In this document: piece after piece, positions 39,801 through 54,800 of the stretch | Numbering within the stretch: position 1 is the first letter of the stretch | Layout of the letters: every line of letters begins with the position of its first letter | Source: Cryptomeria japonica | Lineage: Eukaryota > Streptophyta > Pinopsida > Cupressales > Cupressaceae | Direction: 5' to 3' | Length of the DNA stretch: 64,000 bases | Assembly (NCBI RefSeq): GCF_030272615.1 | Contig: NC_081411.1 | Coordinates: forward strand, 835,438,136-835,502,135 | Translations under genes and position numbers: made by a program | Notes under the pieces: model-generated | What the model was told of the DNA's origin: nothing | The model's database searches: none | What the model saw: only the letters and a program-made list of their open reading frames with translations

Positions 39801-42800
39801 AATGACTAGTTTCCTCTATGCCGATAATGTTAACTATTCTGATGGGTATGTGCTTCAGGATAGCTATGCCGACAGAGGAGAACAAAGAGAAGACTCCCTA
39901 GTAAGGTCATCGGAATAACATATGCCAATATGTGGAAGGACTGTGGATTTTGATGTCGGAGTAACTATGTTGATACAGGTTCAAGTAGAGTCATCAGGAT
40001 AGGCTTGTTTTGACAAGATAGAGTCCAAAAGCTAATTCGATAGTGTTAGTTGTTCCGATGGATGTGCATTTCGAAAGAGCTATGCCAATGAAGTTTGTCA
40101 TTGTAGAGTATGCACTTTAGGGTAACCTATGTCGATGGGTTTATTGCTATGGAGTTATGATCTCAAAACAGTGACGTCGATGGGGTTTATCATTGTGGAG
40201 TTGTGAGTTCGGAATACCTATGCTGATGTAGTTTTTTTACTGCGAAGTTTGAGTATCGGGATACCTATGCCGATAAAGGGTGAGATGACAGTATATCATC
40301 GAAACAACTTATTCTGTCGATCTAACATGTTTTTATTATACCGATAATGATGACTATTCCAATGATAGTTGTTTTTGCTTGATGGTTTATGATAGGGGTA
40401 ACCTATGTCGATATGGTCAGTCAACATGGAGAATGTGGCTCGATATAGCCTATGGCGATAAGTGGAATCAAGGTGATTTTTTCCATCGAAATAACCAATG
40501 CCAACGAAAGAGACCAAAGGTATCACAAGGTCATCGAGATAGGTTGTAAAGGCGAAATAGAGACAAGAGGTTAACCCGATAGTTAATTCTATACCGATGG
40601 AGCTTTGGGAAATCAACATCGAGACAACTATGATGATGAACGTAAAGAAAGAAAAATCCAGTTGACAAAGTTGATCGACATAGGTGTTTGTTGTCAACCT
40701 GATGCATTTACAAGTCTACCACCAGGCAGTCCGATAGTCCACATAAGCCTTGACCAAGTTTGACTAGATGACATGGCCTATACGGAGCGAATAAAAATAT
40801 CACCTGTTGAAAAGATGAATGGTTACTTTGCCGACATATTTGAAGATTGTAACCAACTTTGCAGCCATGTTTGTGAGTCGATACTTTCAAAGGTCCATAA
40901 GGATGCCAACTAGGATTGACAGAGCGATCTGGACGAAGAATATGATGACATGTGTGTTCTAGGTGGTCAAACAGGTGAGCTGAAGCACTGAAGATGATGT
41001 TGTGATAAAATCTAGACAGTAGGATGGTGAAGACATTAATGGAGGATCTGGTGCAAACAAGTTGAAGGGTTCGAGGTGATCGACAGTGCTAGGACCAAAT
41101 CTGTGAGGCAGATTTAGTTTGCTAAAAGTAGAAACTCGGTACAACAAACATCTAGGAAACCAAAGAAAAGCTATTTTATGTAGATGATCGATTCAGGATA
41201 AAAAAACCAATCTGCTATAGACCATATCTCAAAGAGACAAAATGAATCAATTTTTAAATTGTAGATTTGGAGGGAAAAGTCTGATATGAACATAACTAAT
41301 TGATTCCTATAGAAGGCGTTGAGATTTGACATTGGTAGGTGGAGCAGGTAGAGCTGTGAGGACAAGTGGTAGAACCGACTGAGAGATGTCTAATATTCTG
41401 ACTGAGGTGTATGATGGTGTGGCGCATGGAATTAATGTTGTTTCAACTATAAAAAGTTAGACGGGTTTTGTTTTTAACTATAAATTTATTGATTGTTATT
41501 TTTATCTTTTGAAAAAGATGGTGTTATTACTTACATAATTTTACTAATCCAGGCCCAAAAAAAGAAGGCTGTGTTAGAGTTTTAATATGTAAAAGAGATT
41601 CTCAATCATTGGAGGATGAAATTATGCACCATTAGATTAGAGCTTTGCTTGATACCACAATATGTAGAACACTCTACTATCATCTCCTTGCTAATGGAGT
41701 TTCTTTGATAATAGCAATTGATTTTTGTCGCCTCTTGCTCAATGAAAGGTTGTTATGTGTTTAAATGAAGCATGACACATGGAAATATGCAAAGTAGGAC
41801 TAAAGCTACTATTATAATTCTACTACCACAATGAGGATTCTTATCCCTCTAACTATGAAAGATCCACAAGATAGATGAAAAGTTGTTAATCCTCTTCCCG
41901 AAAAATTATTCTATAATATGATTATGTGCAAGAAAAGCAGGGCGATGGAGCTCAAAATGTGAAAATATTCCAAAGGACTTGTCCACACACTCACATGACT
42001 TCTTGGTGCAAGTTATGGAGCCATGAGGAATGACTCAACTTCCCAAGGTAGGTTCCATGGTTCTCTATCTCACAAGGTCCCTCAAGCCAATGCCTTTGCT
42101 CTCAGATCACTGAGCAAAGTGACTTAGGGATGACGAATGCAAGAACGAGGGATGCTTTAGATTGATTTTAACATGAATGCATCCTATATATGCATGATTA
42201 TACAAATGAGCTAAACTAGATTATAAGATGACAAGGTTAGTAACAATACTACCCTAACATGATATACTACTTATATGATTTAAGCTAATGATAATAAAAA
42301 TGCTCTAAAATGCTTATTAGATTAATTCCTATTACAAAGAGAGGCTAGATGCATGCTAAAATTGAGTGTGTGATACTAGAAGATTGGATCTTTTTAATGG
42401 AGGAATGAGAGCTCTATTTATAGGGAAAATAGGGCAATGGATGATCAAGATTGGAGGAGTTAATCAAGGGTCAGGATTGAAAGCTATCAATCCATGTTTA
42501 CAATTTCCACCAATGAAATGGTGACAATTGTCAACGTAAGGTTGCTTGAGAGGAGAGGTAAGAAGCATTAAATGCTTGAGAAGACCTCTTGGTTACCTTA
42601 GAAGGTAAGGGTTAAGGTTAGGTTAGGGTTATCCAATGGATAAAGCTTTTACCCAAGGGGTAAACTCTTGTGCAAAGGTTAAAGGGATAACCATGGTCAA
42701 AGCAATGAATGCTTGATGAGACCCTTGGGTTAGATGAGGGTTAAGTTAGGCAAAAAGTCTCTAACCATACCACTAAGGGTTAGTTAACCATTAATGGTTT

Positions 42801-45800
42801 GAAGACTTTGAGGACAAATTTGTAAGAGTCCTTCCAAATTTGGAGTTATTCAACAAGTTAGCTTGTTGAAGGCATAAAGGTTTTAATGCCTTTTGAAGAC
42901 TTTACTCCAAATTTAGGGAAAATGGATAATTGATGGGTTTAGGTTAATTGATTAGGATTAGATGGGTTCTAAAAGAATTTAGGAAGATGGTTAGGATGCA
43001 AGTGGGAGATGTAGGAAAATGCAAGTGGGTGAGGAATAATAGGATTTAATTGAAATAAATTGCTTTATTTCAATTTGGTTTCAAGTTGGGGATTTAAATA
43101 AATTAGATTGATTTAATTGGGGTAGACTATTTAATTAAATGTAAATTTAATTAAAAAGTAGAGAGAAGGGATTTAATTAAATAAAATGATTTGTTCATTT
43201 AAATGATATAAAAGGGGTTGAGTGAATTTAAATAAATAAATTGAATAATTTATTTAATTAAATAGAAGAATGTGAGTGATTTAATTAAATTAGATTTAAC
43301 TAAATAGAGGAATGAAAATAAAATGAACATTAAATATTCATTTAGGAATACGGTCATTTTTATACGTCTACAATGATGATTCTCCCTTCCAATTCATAAT
43401 ATTATAACATATACTTAATTTTAGTATAACTAATATTACAACATCTAATCATTTTAGCTAATTTCAGTGCATTGAATGGTAAGCACAAACTAAACACTAC
43501 GAATCTTCTCATATATAATCTTAATATTCAAGATATTGTATTATAACGTTCGCAACTAAAAGAAGCATCATGCAGGGTCAAACAATTTGCTCATTAGAAA
43601 AAAAGATTATAGTGGTCATCTAGTGCGTACAAGGATTGTAATTTTGAAAATAATTTATTAAATGCATCTTTATATTTTGTGCATTGGAGGCTCCATACAA
43701 CTTATAAGCACTACAATCGATATTCCCACGCTGAAAATCTTTGGGGGAATATTCGGGCAAAAGCACACCCTTCATATGTAATTTGTGTTCCTTTATGCGG
43801 AACTAATTAGGCCACCAAAATGTCCAATAAAATATTCCTACAACATTCTCCTAACATGGAGGAGTGTGTAATTGAAATCAGCTTAGAAAAGTCAAGAAGG
43901 CCCCATGTCCCTTTGCTTGGAGAAAAATCTTCCAAATTCATTTTTCTCATCATTCTTATCTCTTGTCTTTGGTCGAAACTATTTTGGCTCCAAAACAGAC
44001 TTTTCGTAGAACGTGATAGCGACGTATTAGTCAATCATAACCGTTTATTGCAAAATCAACGGTGTAAAACATGCGACTCCGTATTGTCGTTTTGGAACTA
44101 GAATAGATGCGTCCCTTGTCCTGCGTTTCGTAGAACGTGATAGTGACATATTAGTCAATCATAACCGTTTATTGCAAAATCGACGGTGTAAAACGCGCGA
44201 CTCCGTACTGCCGTTTTGGAACTAGAATAGACACGTCCTTTGTCCTTCTAGCTCTATACCTATGTACCAACTTTAAATATAATCATAAATTGAATTTGGG
44301 GCTTGTAGATTTATTATTGCTACAAATCTAAGGTTTTATTTATGGTTAAATTAAGCCTTTTTTGAGGGTGTTTAGTAACAAGATTTTGAGGAGGAAGTTG
44401 TAGAAATGAACCTCCTCATTAGATCTAAGAGGCCTAAGATAACCAAGGCTTGGTGGAGAAAACCTTTTGATATGTGGTTGTATAGTCTTATGGACTAATA
44501 TGGAACTATGTAAAATGGAATTTTAAAAAATATTATAATTTAGAATTTTTATTTGGATTTTTTTAAAATAAAAAATCAAAATGCTTTGGTAAGGTATATA
44601 TTTTGCAAACCTTTGTATTCTTGGATCCACTAGCAAGATATGATATTAAAAATATAATAATTGTCATTTAATCCTAAACAATGATCATCGAGCTAATTAT
44701 GAACCCAAAATCTTGGCCCTTGTTTAAAAAAGTCATAATTCAACCTCAATGAGAATTTTAAATTTAAGAAAACAAACACTTTCTAAATGGAGTTCAAGTC
44801 TACCACCAAATCCTCACCTATACATTGCACGTGCACCACCACATAACAATCCACTACGAACATACTAACCATACTAACCATGCACCACTACTTGTTTTGG
44901 CTCCCTTTTAACCTTAGAAGGTTTTTTATCTTCATTAGGACATAAATTTCACATATGGCATCAATTTTTTACTCCTTATAGGTGTCATAAAGGTCTCTTT
45001 AAGCACTACATGGTGGTATAGGTTTTGGTATCAAAAATTTTATTATGTTTGTGTCAAAACTTGGTGTGCCTAAAGCTTATATTACTTTGGAATGGTTAAT
45101 AGGTTATATATTAGGCATACATAATTATGTCTTTTTTATTTCACGGAGCTAATGGAGGGAATTTGTAGTATACTATTTAGTAGATTATATAGTTTTTCAT
45201 TAGGATGAGCAAGGAGAGTTTTATACTTGTTTAAGTTCTTGTAGGAACTGTTGATTTAGGGTGTGATTATATGAGAATCTAAAAAAAATTGTGGGGAAAA
45301 ACATGTTGCAGTGTATATTTTATGATACCAATATGAACTATAGGTTATTGGGTTATGTGCTCCTTGGTATAAGTTTATAGATATTTTTAGAGTGCATAAT
45401 TTCATGGATATAGGTACATATGTTATCTTTTAGTTTGAGGAAATGTTTTGATACACATGCGAGACTTGGAATCTTAATTTCATGAGGGTTGACTATGGGT
45501 ATAATGATATTGACAATTATAATGTAATGGATTTATATGTTTATATGGGCATTGGAATGACATGGCCATGTATGTGGTTGGTAAGATTGGGTTGTGGTGT
45601 TAGAATGATTCATCACTATAGGTGGTAGTGTGATTTAGTTTTAGATTTTTTTCTCATCTTTTGAATTCTTGTATGGTTCATTGACTATGATTACTTATTT
45701 AAGGATATATTTAGACAATCAAATATTGATATTATCTAGTGTTTGGGTCTTGAGGTTTCCAAGTTATTTATTTTATTATGTACATGTTATTGATGTTATT

Positions 45801-48800
45801 ATGAGCTTATATTTTTTAATATTTTGGGATATGAGTTATGCATTTTTTTGGGTTGAAGCACCCATTGGTTCCATTTATGACTTGGATGTTGATTTTCTAT
45901 ATCCACAAATATTTATATTGTTGTATACTTTTCTATTTTTCCTATTTATGGTCATTTGCACATTTGTATGTTGTACCTAGATAGTTAGTTACCAGGATGA
46001 GTAGCGTGGTTGTTTATATAGATACCCTATACACCTTGGTATCACAATTCAAGTGGCTCTATTGATAGTGATGGTTCGGTGGTGTTCCCTAGTACTGAAT
46101 TTGTTTCAATGGGTGATATTTTTTTTTCTTGTTCATACTAAGGTTTATTTGACACTTTTAGTTTCATTGGTAGAGAAAAGTTATCTTCATGTGATTGGAG
46201 ATGACGACATCTTGGTTATCCATGGATAAATCTTGGAGCCTTTAGTTGAGGTGTAAATTATGAATTAGTAATTAAATACTACTAGATTCCTAAGAGACTA
46301 CTAACCCACAACTCACAACCGAATTCAATACCATGTTAGATTTGGTTGTGAAGCCAAGAATAGAAATTTAGATATGAAATAAAATTAGCACTCTTTTAGC
46401 ATTGAACTAGCACCTATGAACTAGCAAGGGGAGTAATGAATGTTGTATATATAGCAAAATAATGGCAAATAATTTCAAGGGGATTAATAATTCCCCATTT
46501 CTTGAAATAGGTAGAAATTTTATATACTTGGTAAATGCAAGATTATATGGTTACACCTACACAATTAAAGACAAAAAAACAATTATAAGAGGTGGCAAAT
46601 AAATCTAAAAGAGGGTTGAGACTCAACTACCAAAGAATGGGTGAGAGTGACACATGCAACTAATAGATTATGCCACATGTCCTCATATTAACCATGTCTA
46701 ATATAAACTAAGAAATCTTAATAATATGTGTAGGAAAAATAAATGTTCCCTAACACAAGGAAAATAAAAATCTTCTCTAACACTTTTTAGAACACAATAC
46801 CAACATCCACCAAAACATAATAAAAAGTGAATTTTTATTAGATGTTGTAATTACATGTTCCGTGATAGACATGCATACAAAATGTGAAAGTGTACACAAA
46901 ATCCTGAATTATTTGACAACCAATCTCAATAAAATATGATTTTATAAAACATTATGATCATAAGATATGTCTTTTAAGAGGATGCACTCAAATTCTTTGA
47001 ACTAAGACACTTTGAAACCTAATCTAATTAAGTAAACTTGTATTCACTAACATACAATAAAAAAATATTTAGTAAATAAAGACTGTAAATACTTTAATAT
47101 CATAATAAAATAAAAAGTAACTATATATTAATAAATTAAAAACCATATAATAATACATAAATTTTATTCAAATATAAATATATAATTTTAAATTTTATTC
47201 AAATATAAATATATAATTTTATAATTAAATAATATATTAATTTATAACATATAAGTATTTTCATAACACCTCTAAATACTTTTATTCATTAACATTTAAC
47301 AAACTTTCTAAATAGATAAAAACACCCTATTTGCCAAACAATTTGCTAGTTAGAAAAAAGATCATTGTGTTCATATAAGTGCGTAGGAGGACGTTAAAAT
47401 TGTGAAAATAACGTATGAAATGCACTTAAAGGATTATAAGCATCGAATTATATTATTTTACATGGAAGTATGCCGTACAACTTATAAGCACTAAAATTTT
47501 ATATTCCCACGTTGAGAATCTTGAGAATCTTGAGGAAGATTTGGGCCAAAAAAAGGAGGGGAGGTACGAGCACATCCCAACCTCTATGGACTTTATGATT
47601 CAATTGTCCACCAAAACACCCATTAAAACATTTCTCCTAGCATGTGCATGCATATACTTTAAATCAGCTTGGAAGTGGCAAGCACTTTGGTCATGCCCCA
47701 TTACTTGTTTCAGGAAAAAAATGGTCAAAAATCTTCTTGCTCATCATTCCTACTTCTTGTGCCTCTTTACCTTAATATCAAATTTGTGGATAATTGTATT
47801 TGATTTATATTAGAATAATTTTTTTTTTTTTTTTTTTTTTTTCCGTTTTTTAAGATATAGGGTGTGCATTAGTGTAGTTGATTTTAAATGAACATTTGAA
47901 ATTAATCAATTGTACATTTCCTTTAAATCAACAACGAATTGTATGAATGAGAGGACCTTTCATATAATAAGTACTCGAAGAAAAGCTTTTTGTCTACATA
48001 AAAGAATATTTATTCTTAAATTATTAGTGGCAATCAAGAAAAAGTTTTTGGGCATACATTGTTTTTCTTGTCCTTCTCATGTGACATTATGTGGGATTTG
48101 CCTATAGATTGTATGCTTGTTTATCTTCATCTACAATTCATATGTGTTGGTTAATAGATTTATCAACCCACTCTATATTCTCATGCCCACAAAGGTGACA
48201 AATGTAACCACAGTTGAACCAGTCTCAAATAACCATTTACTCACTGATTCTTTGCTTATTTTACAAGGTGGCAGCTACCTTCATACGATTTTCAACAAAT
48301 AATGAACCATTCATAATTGCTTTTAACCAGAAAGCAAACTAAAGAAATGCTTTTAACCAGAAAGCTTAAGAAAGACATACATGCAACATAAATCATAACT
48401 ATTTAATTTTTCAATCTTTAAATAAACCAAAAATCACCACAGAAGCATCATTCACAGATAACACTTTTGCAATAACAAAAATACTTAATCAATCACTCCC
48501 AATATAGATCATACATTAATAAGCCATTCAATACAAATAAAGGAGTTCATACACCACAACTCAAAGATCATGGATATTTGAAACTACCAATGTCTTTCTA
48601 TATTGAAATTAATTGAAAACAAAAATATACTTAATAAACATAAGTTTTTGCTCTAATGAGAAAATCAAAGTTTGCCCAAAAGATCCTTAATTTAGTTTAA
48701 GTCCAACTATTTAAAGCTTAAAAGTACTGGTTTCTTGAAGACAACCGTTATTTAAAACCGAGTCTTTTAAAAGGCGAAAGAGCCAATATCAAGAAAATCA

Positions 48801-51800
48801 ATAAAAAACTATAAAATCACAACTGTTGCTCCAACTTCATAATCTTGACCATCGATTGTTGGCATTTGGCATAACTGATGCAGATGAGGTGATGCAGTTG
48901 AAGACTAATGACTGCATCGGTAAATAGGAGTCTATTTGTGATGAAGAGATTGAGATTCTTTGATTAGATGACATGATCAGTTATTCGTGCTATAATTGAT
49001 GGCAATTGATGTCAAATGATGTTCCTGATGTTCTTGATGTTTTGTTTTGTCATCTAAGTGATTTGGTTTACTGGAAGACAAGATTTACCGATAAAGAACT
49101 AAAGTATGTGAAATAGGACTTTAACTGGTAAAGTAGAGTTGTTTTGATTGAATCAGACGAGCGACGATGTTTGGTGATTTGCGGTTTGATGGTGAACTTG
49201 TATCATGGAAAGGTGTATCTGATCGGAACTGGAACTTGTGAAGATTACTAGAAGGTGTGTTTCAAATTTCTGATGAATTTTTGCTAAGGTTTTAGTAGGG
49301 TTTAAGACCGGTGAAGAAATCATCAAACCAGTAATGATTTTTGTTATGATGGTGATCGACGACAAGTCTACATGAAGGTGGTAACACGACACAACCCACG
49401 TGAATGATTTAATTACTGTTTTGGTGCGATTCAAGAAAGAATTTCTTGGGAACCAGCGAAACACTTAGTAGAGTGTTTTAAGGTTTTGACTTTGGTACAA
49501 ATCGAATTTTTGTGATGGGCTACGATCAACCAACGGTTGATATTGCATTGTAATTTGTTGTAATGATATGTATACCGATCTATGATGATCTCTTATGATT
49601 TGTATTGTAAATTCATGATGTAATTAGGGTTTAGTGGCCGACCTAGTTGAGATGCCTATTTAGGAAGACACAGTTGATGTTTATGATGTCGGTGGTCTTA
49701 GAGAATGTGGTGAGCCAGCCAAGTGAAGTGTGAGATCTGCTTGAGGGTTGCAGAGTGTTGTGCATAACTGGATCTAATCAAGCAAGCAGAGAAGTGCAAG
49801 TAACAAATCATTCTTTCACTATTGTTCCCTAATAGTTGCAACAAGTTAAATCCCTTAACCAGGTAGGTCCTAACATGCCTTAAACATTTAAGTCCCCTAA
49901 TAGGGAAGCTCTTAAAAGAGTGTTAAATCCTCTCACGAGGTTGATCCTAACAGATCATCAAGATCCTAATTGGGCTACTAGGCAAATTCCTTAACCGAGT
50001 GACTCCTAACAGGGCGTATTGTAAGCTCCTAACATGGTGTACTTCAAAAGAGTACAAATATTTGTGGGTTCCAACTCCCACCGTGGTTTTTCCCTATTTG
50101 GGTTTCCACATCAAAAAACTTATGGTGTTCATGTGTGGAATGTATTTCATATGATGTTCTTGTTTATGTTTCATTTCATGCATTATTTCTGAGACACCAA
50201 TTATGATGTTTTATCAGAAGTTTATCAGAGGTTACTGATACCGATAAGAATTGGTAGAGAAAGTATTTGATCTGATTGATGAGGTTAATGATCAAGTTTA
50301 TATGACTGCTTAAGTGGTGAAAGTATTGATTGATGTGGTAAATGATTTGATTAATGCATTAAGAAAATCTAATAAAGAGGTTGTTAGATCTGATTAAAGA
50401 AGTTGAGATATTTGTTAAATGGTTTCAAATCCGAGACAAGTTTATTTTTTAGTTTAAAGTTTCAATTGATCTTAATACTGATTCACCCCCCCTCTCAGTA
50501 TTAACCGGATCCTCATAGGATTAACATCGATAACCTCCACCTCCTATTCATTGCATGCTATCACTTGAGATTTGATCTTCTGCGTGTATTCTTGCTACCT
50601 GTTGATGATCCCAGTAATGCTTCTATCCTCGGGTGTGGCCGTGATTTGTAACCTTGTTTTCCACTTAGAAATCGATTTGTCTGTACTAGCCAAATTACCA
50701 TGTATGCCATCAATTTCAACTTCAAAGGCTACCATGCAAGCTTGTAGATGGCTTCACCTTTGAAACACGTTGGGGGAAATGGTTTGAGGATCTCTAATTT
50801 CCTTTTGATAAATCTCTTTGAACTGATCCAGAATTTGATTAAGCTCACATACATTTTCCTCAAATCCATCCATCAAATCAACTTCCAAAGCATTAAAACT
50901 ATCTTTAATATTAACCAATTCATCAGAGTAATGCCTTGGTGTTTTATTAATGTCATCTATATAATCATCATATATTTTTACCTTCCAATCCAATGCCTCA
51001 AACCAGGTAGGGTCAATTTCTTTAAGATACTCCACTAATTTTTATGTCACCAACGTAACATGATTCATTGAAAGGAGCTCTACGACCTCTTTTGCAAGCA
51101 CAAACATGCTGTCATCTTCTTTTTGGACTTGTTGTTATAAGCTAAGTCACTCTGAAAGATTTTGTCTCAGGACTGGGTCCTTTCTTTTTGTTCAAGGTCT
51201 CACAAGAATTCTTCCAGGTTCAAGTGGTCTATCTCTGTGTCCTTCACTCCCACCCTGTGATTTTGGATTCTGCTCTGCACGGGGTCAAACTAGATAGCTC
51301 ACTTCATGAAAGCACACGTGAATAATGAAAGTTGGTTCAAAAACATTCACCACCACATTGAGGTACTCATATGATGTGACATGTCTTTAATATTGCATTT
51401 ATTTAGCTTCTTTGAAGACAGTTCCTTCATCCACATAATCATGCTGACAAGACAAATCAAGGTTAGTCCATACAACTGAACCCACATGGTGGTAGTGCCC
51501 CAAAATTTGAGCAAGGCTCCACGAGTCGCTCAGTCGCAGAAAATGCAAACTTCAGAACCTATGGTCGAGGTTTTTGGACTTTTGAAAACCTCCGCGGAAG
51601 AAACTAAAACACATGACAAAGAGGATCGGGTGATTGAGGACTTTGAAAAATCTACAACTCCATGACCAAAGTTAGAAAAAGTGGACAAAGTGCGACTAGC
51701 TTCAGAATTACATAAAGGTCACCACTGAACAATTAAGTTATGAGACAAACAAGGAGAATCAAGAGAGACAAACATGGAGGGGACTGACTTAGTCGTGATT

Positions 51801-54800
51801 AAAATTTTAAAGGGTAACATTGTCTCTGAAAGGGGACAAGGACTATTAGGGCACAGAGGATCTAGGAAAACTTGACAAAAGCCTTATTTAGTGGGCAACA
51901 TAGTAAAAAACAAGACACAACATACCAAACAAATGGAAAAACAAAACTATGTACAAAAGACAATAGAATATTTTAACAACAAATTTTCAAATCTTGCCCG
52001 TTATAGGCAAGAGGTAATGGAGTGCCATCTAGGTAGTTTAGTAGAAAAGTGTTATCACCAAGAACTTGCCTAATCTTGAAGGGTCCCTTCCACAATGAAT
52101 CATACTTTTTATGTACAACATTTGGCTCCCTTCTCCTATCCAAGAGGAGGACCGAGTCTCCAACTATAAAATTCCTCTATCTAGCCCTTTTGTCAAATAT
52201 CTTCTTCACCATTTGCTAGTGTCGGGCAATTCTATCCACCACCACATCTCTTTGTTCTTCCAACTTGTTCAAATACATGATTCTTTTCTCTACTGCAGAT
52301 TGAAATTGCTCATCCTCTATAGCCTTTTGCAAACTGAGTGTTGAGAGTTCCAATGGTAATAGTAAAACAATTTTCACTCTATAGACTAGCTGAAAAAGGT
52401 GACAAATCGATAGCTCTCTTATACGTTACTCTATCAGCCCATAGAGCATCGTACAACTTTTTATGCTATCCTCTTTGATTTTCATCTACTAGCCTCTTAA
52501 TGATGGAGACTAGATTCTTATTACTAGATTTGACTTTCCCATTTCCCTGAGGGTAGTAATCCGATGAGTGTTATAGACATATGCCATTTTCATAATAGAA
52601 AAGAGTGATCTCAGTAGAAGAAAAATAGCTTGCATTATTTGTGACCAATTTCTTAGGGACCCCAAATCTTACCAGGATATTCTCTTTCAAATTGCATACC
52701 ACCTCAAAAGAAGTTCTCTTCACAAGAATGACTTCTACCCATTTAGTAAAGTAATATGTGGCCATTAAGATATGGGTGTGTCCAACACTAGAATTAGGAT
52801 TAACTTGGCTGATAAAGTCCATACCCCATTGCTGAAAAGGTTCATCAATGACCACAGGCCTTAGTGGTAAGCCAACTAGATGAGGTCTACCGATGAACAT
52901 CAAACATTTTTCACACTTAGACACCCATTCATGTGCGTCCTTGGACATTCCATCTAATGAAGGATCTTGGAGGCTGTCACAAAGGGTGAATAATGACCTC
53001 CACATGATTCATTGTGAAAGAATTCTAACAACTTCTTTTGTTGTTCTTTGTCAACACATCTAAGGAAAGTACCATCTACTCCTCTCTTGTACATATTCCC
53101 TTCCCAAAGAACATACTCGCCTTGAGTTTCAAATTCCTTCTCTCTTTAGGGGGCATATGTGAAGGAAAATCACCATATGTTAAGAAGTATGAAACATCTA
53201 AGAACCATTCATCTGTTGTGCTAGCTAGACCCTTCCCTTTTACCAAATTAGTAGGCTTGATGTCTACAACATATTCTTTCACCTTGGTTATCCAAGCCCC
53301 TCTTTTGTTACAACCAATATCCTCTTGAGTTAGGATACTCTTTACAATGGTTCCGACACAAAGACAACATCATGAGAATACAAAATATAAAACCTAAAAC
53401 TTTTTAGGGCCTTTACCACATCATAAGCATGTTTTTCAAGAGGAGAATATTTCAGTTCGTAGGTTTTGAGATGAATGATCATGGAAGAAATGGGGGCTTC
53501 AATACCTTGTTCATTTTTCTGTAGTGATATGACTGATAAGGTATGTTCTGATGCATAGCAATATATGATGAAGTCCTTGGCGAAATCAGGATATATTAGT
53601 GTTGGTGTGTTTGCAATTGCTGCCTTCATATCCTCAAAAGATTGTTTCGCTTCAGCACTCCACTTGAAAACTAGATGATTCTTCATCATTTTTGCTATAT
53701 GTTTTGTCAGTTCGGCGTAATCAGGAACAAACTCCCTCAAAAAATTTACCTGGCTAAAGAAAGATGTAATGCCATCTTTGTTCGCAGGAAAGCTCAATTG
53801 CATGATCGCTTTTACCCTCTCAGGATAAATTTTAATCCCTTCCCTTAAAACAACATGGCCCAACAATTTACCTTCAGTTACAACAAAAAAAAACTTCTTA
53901 GGGTTTAACAAAATACCTTCCTCCTGGCATCATTATAAAACAACTTCTAGGTCATGCAAGTAATTAGCTCTCTTTTTGGAGAATACTAGTAGATCATCCA
54001 AATAAATCACAATATTTTTACTTTTTAAATCTCCAAAAGATAGATCCATAGCCCTCTGAAAGGTTGCACCTGCATTACTAAGGCCGAAAGGCATTATGTG
54101 ATAGGCAAACACACCAATGGGAGTAGTAAAGGGTGTCTTATGATGATGTTCTGGGGCTACTTTGACTTGCTTGTATCCTGAAAAGCCATCTAGCATTGAC
54201 ATCATTTCAGAGCTAGCAACAGTTTATAAAATATGATCCATGATAGGCAGAGGGTAGTTATCCTTTAAAGAAGAGTTATTCAAATTCCTGAAATCAACAC
54301 ATATCCTTATTTCTTCATTCTTCTTCCTAACAGGAACTATGTTGGCCACCCATGTGGAGTGGTGAATAGGATAAATGATTTTTGTATTTCACATTTTCTC
54401 AATTTCACTGAAGATTGCCTCAACTATTTTACAGTTGTAGTTGTGTTGCTTCTATCTAAATGGCACAACACTAGGATTTAATGGGATTTTGTGTTGATAG
54501 GTGTCATTTCTAAACTTGTTCAAATTAGCATAACTCCAAGTGAAAACATCTTGGTAGAAAATCAATAAGGAGACAAATTTTTCTTTCTCCTTGGGAGAGA
54601 AACACTTACCAATACAGAAAGTTTGGAATTATCTTTAGTCCCAATGTTCACTTGGTCATACTCAGCTGAGGTCCGAGAGAATTTTATTTTCTGCTTCAAA
54701 TACTGATCATGTCGATTAAATAGGCTTTCGAAAGAAACTAGCCCCTTAGGTATTTTGTTCCCTTTCAGTTGCACAACTTCGACTTCTTTCTTATCAGGGG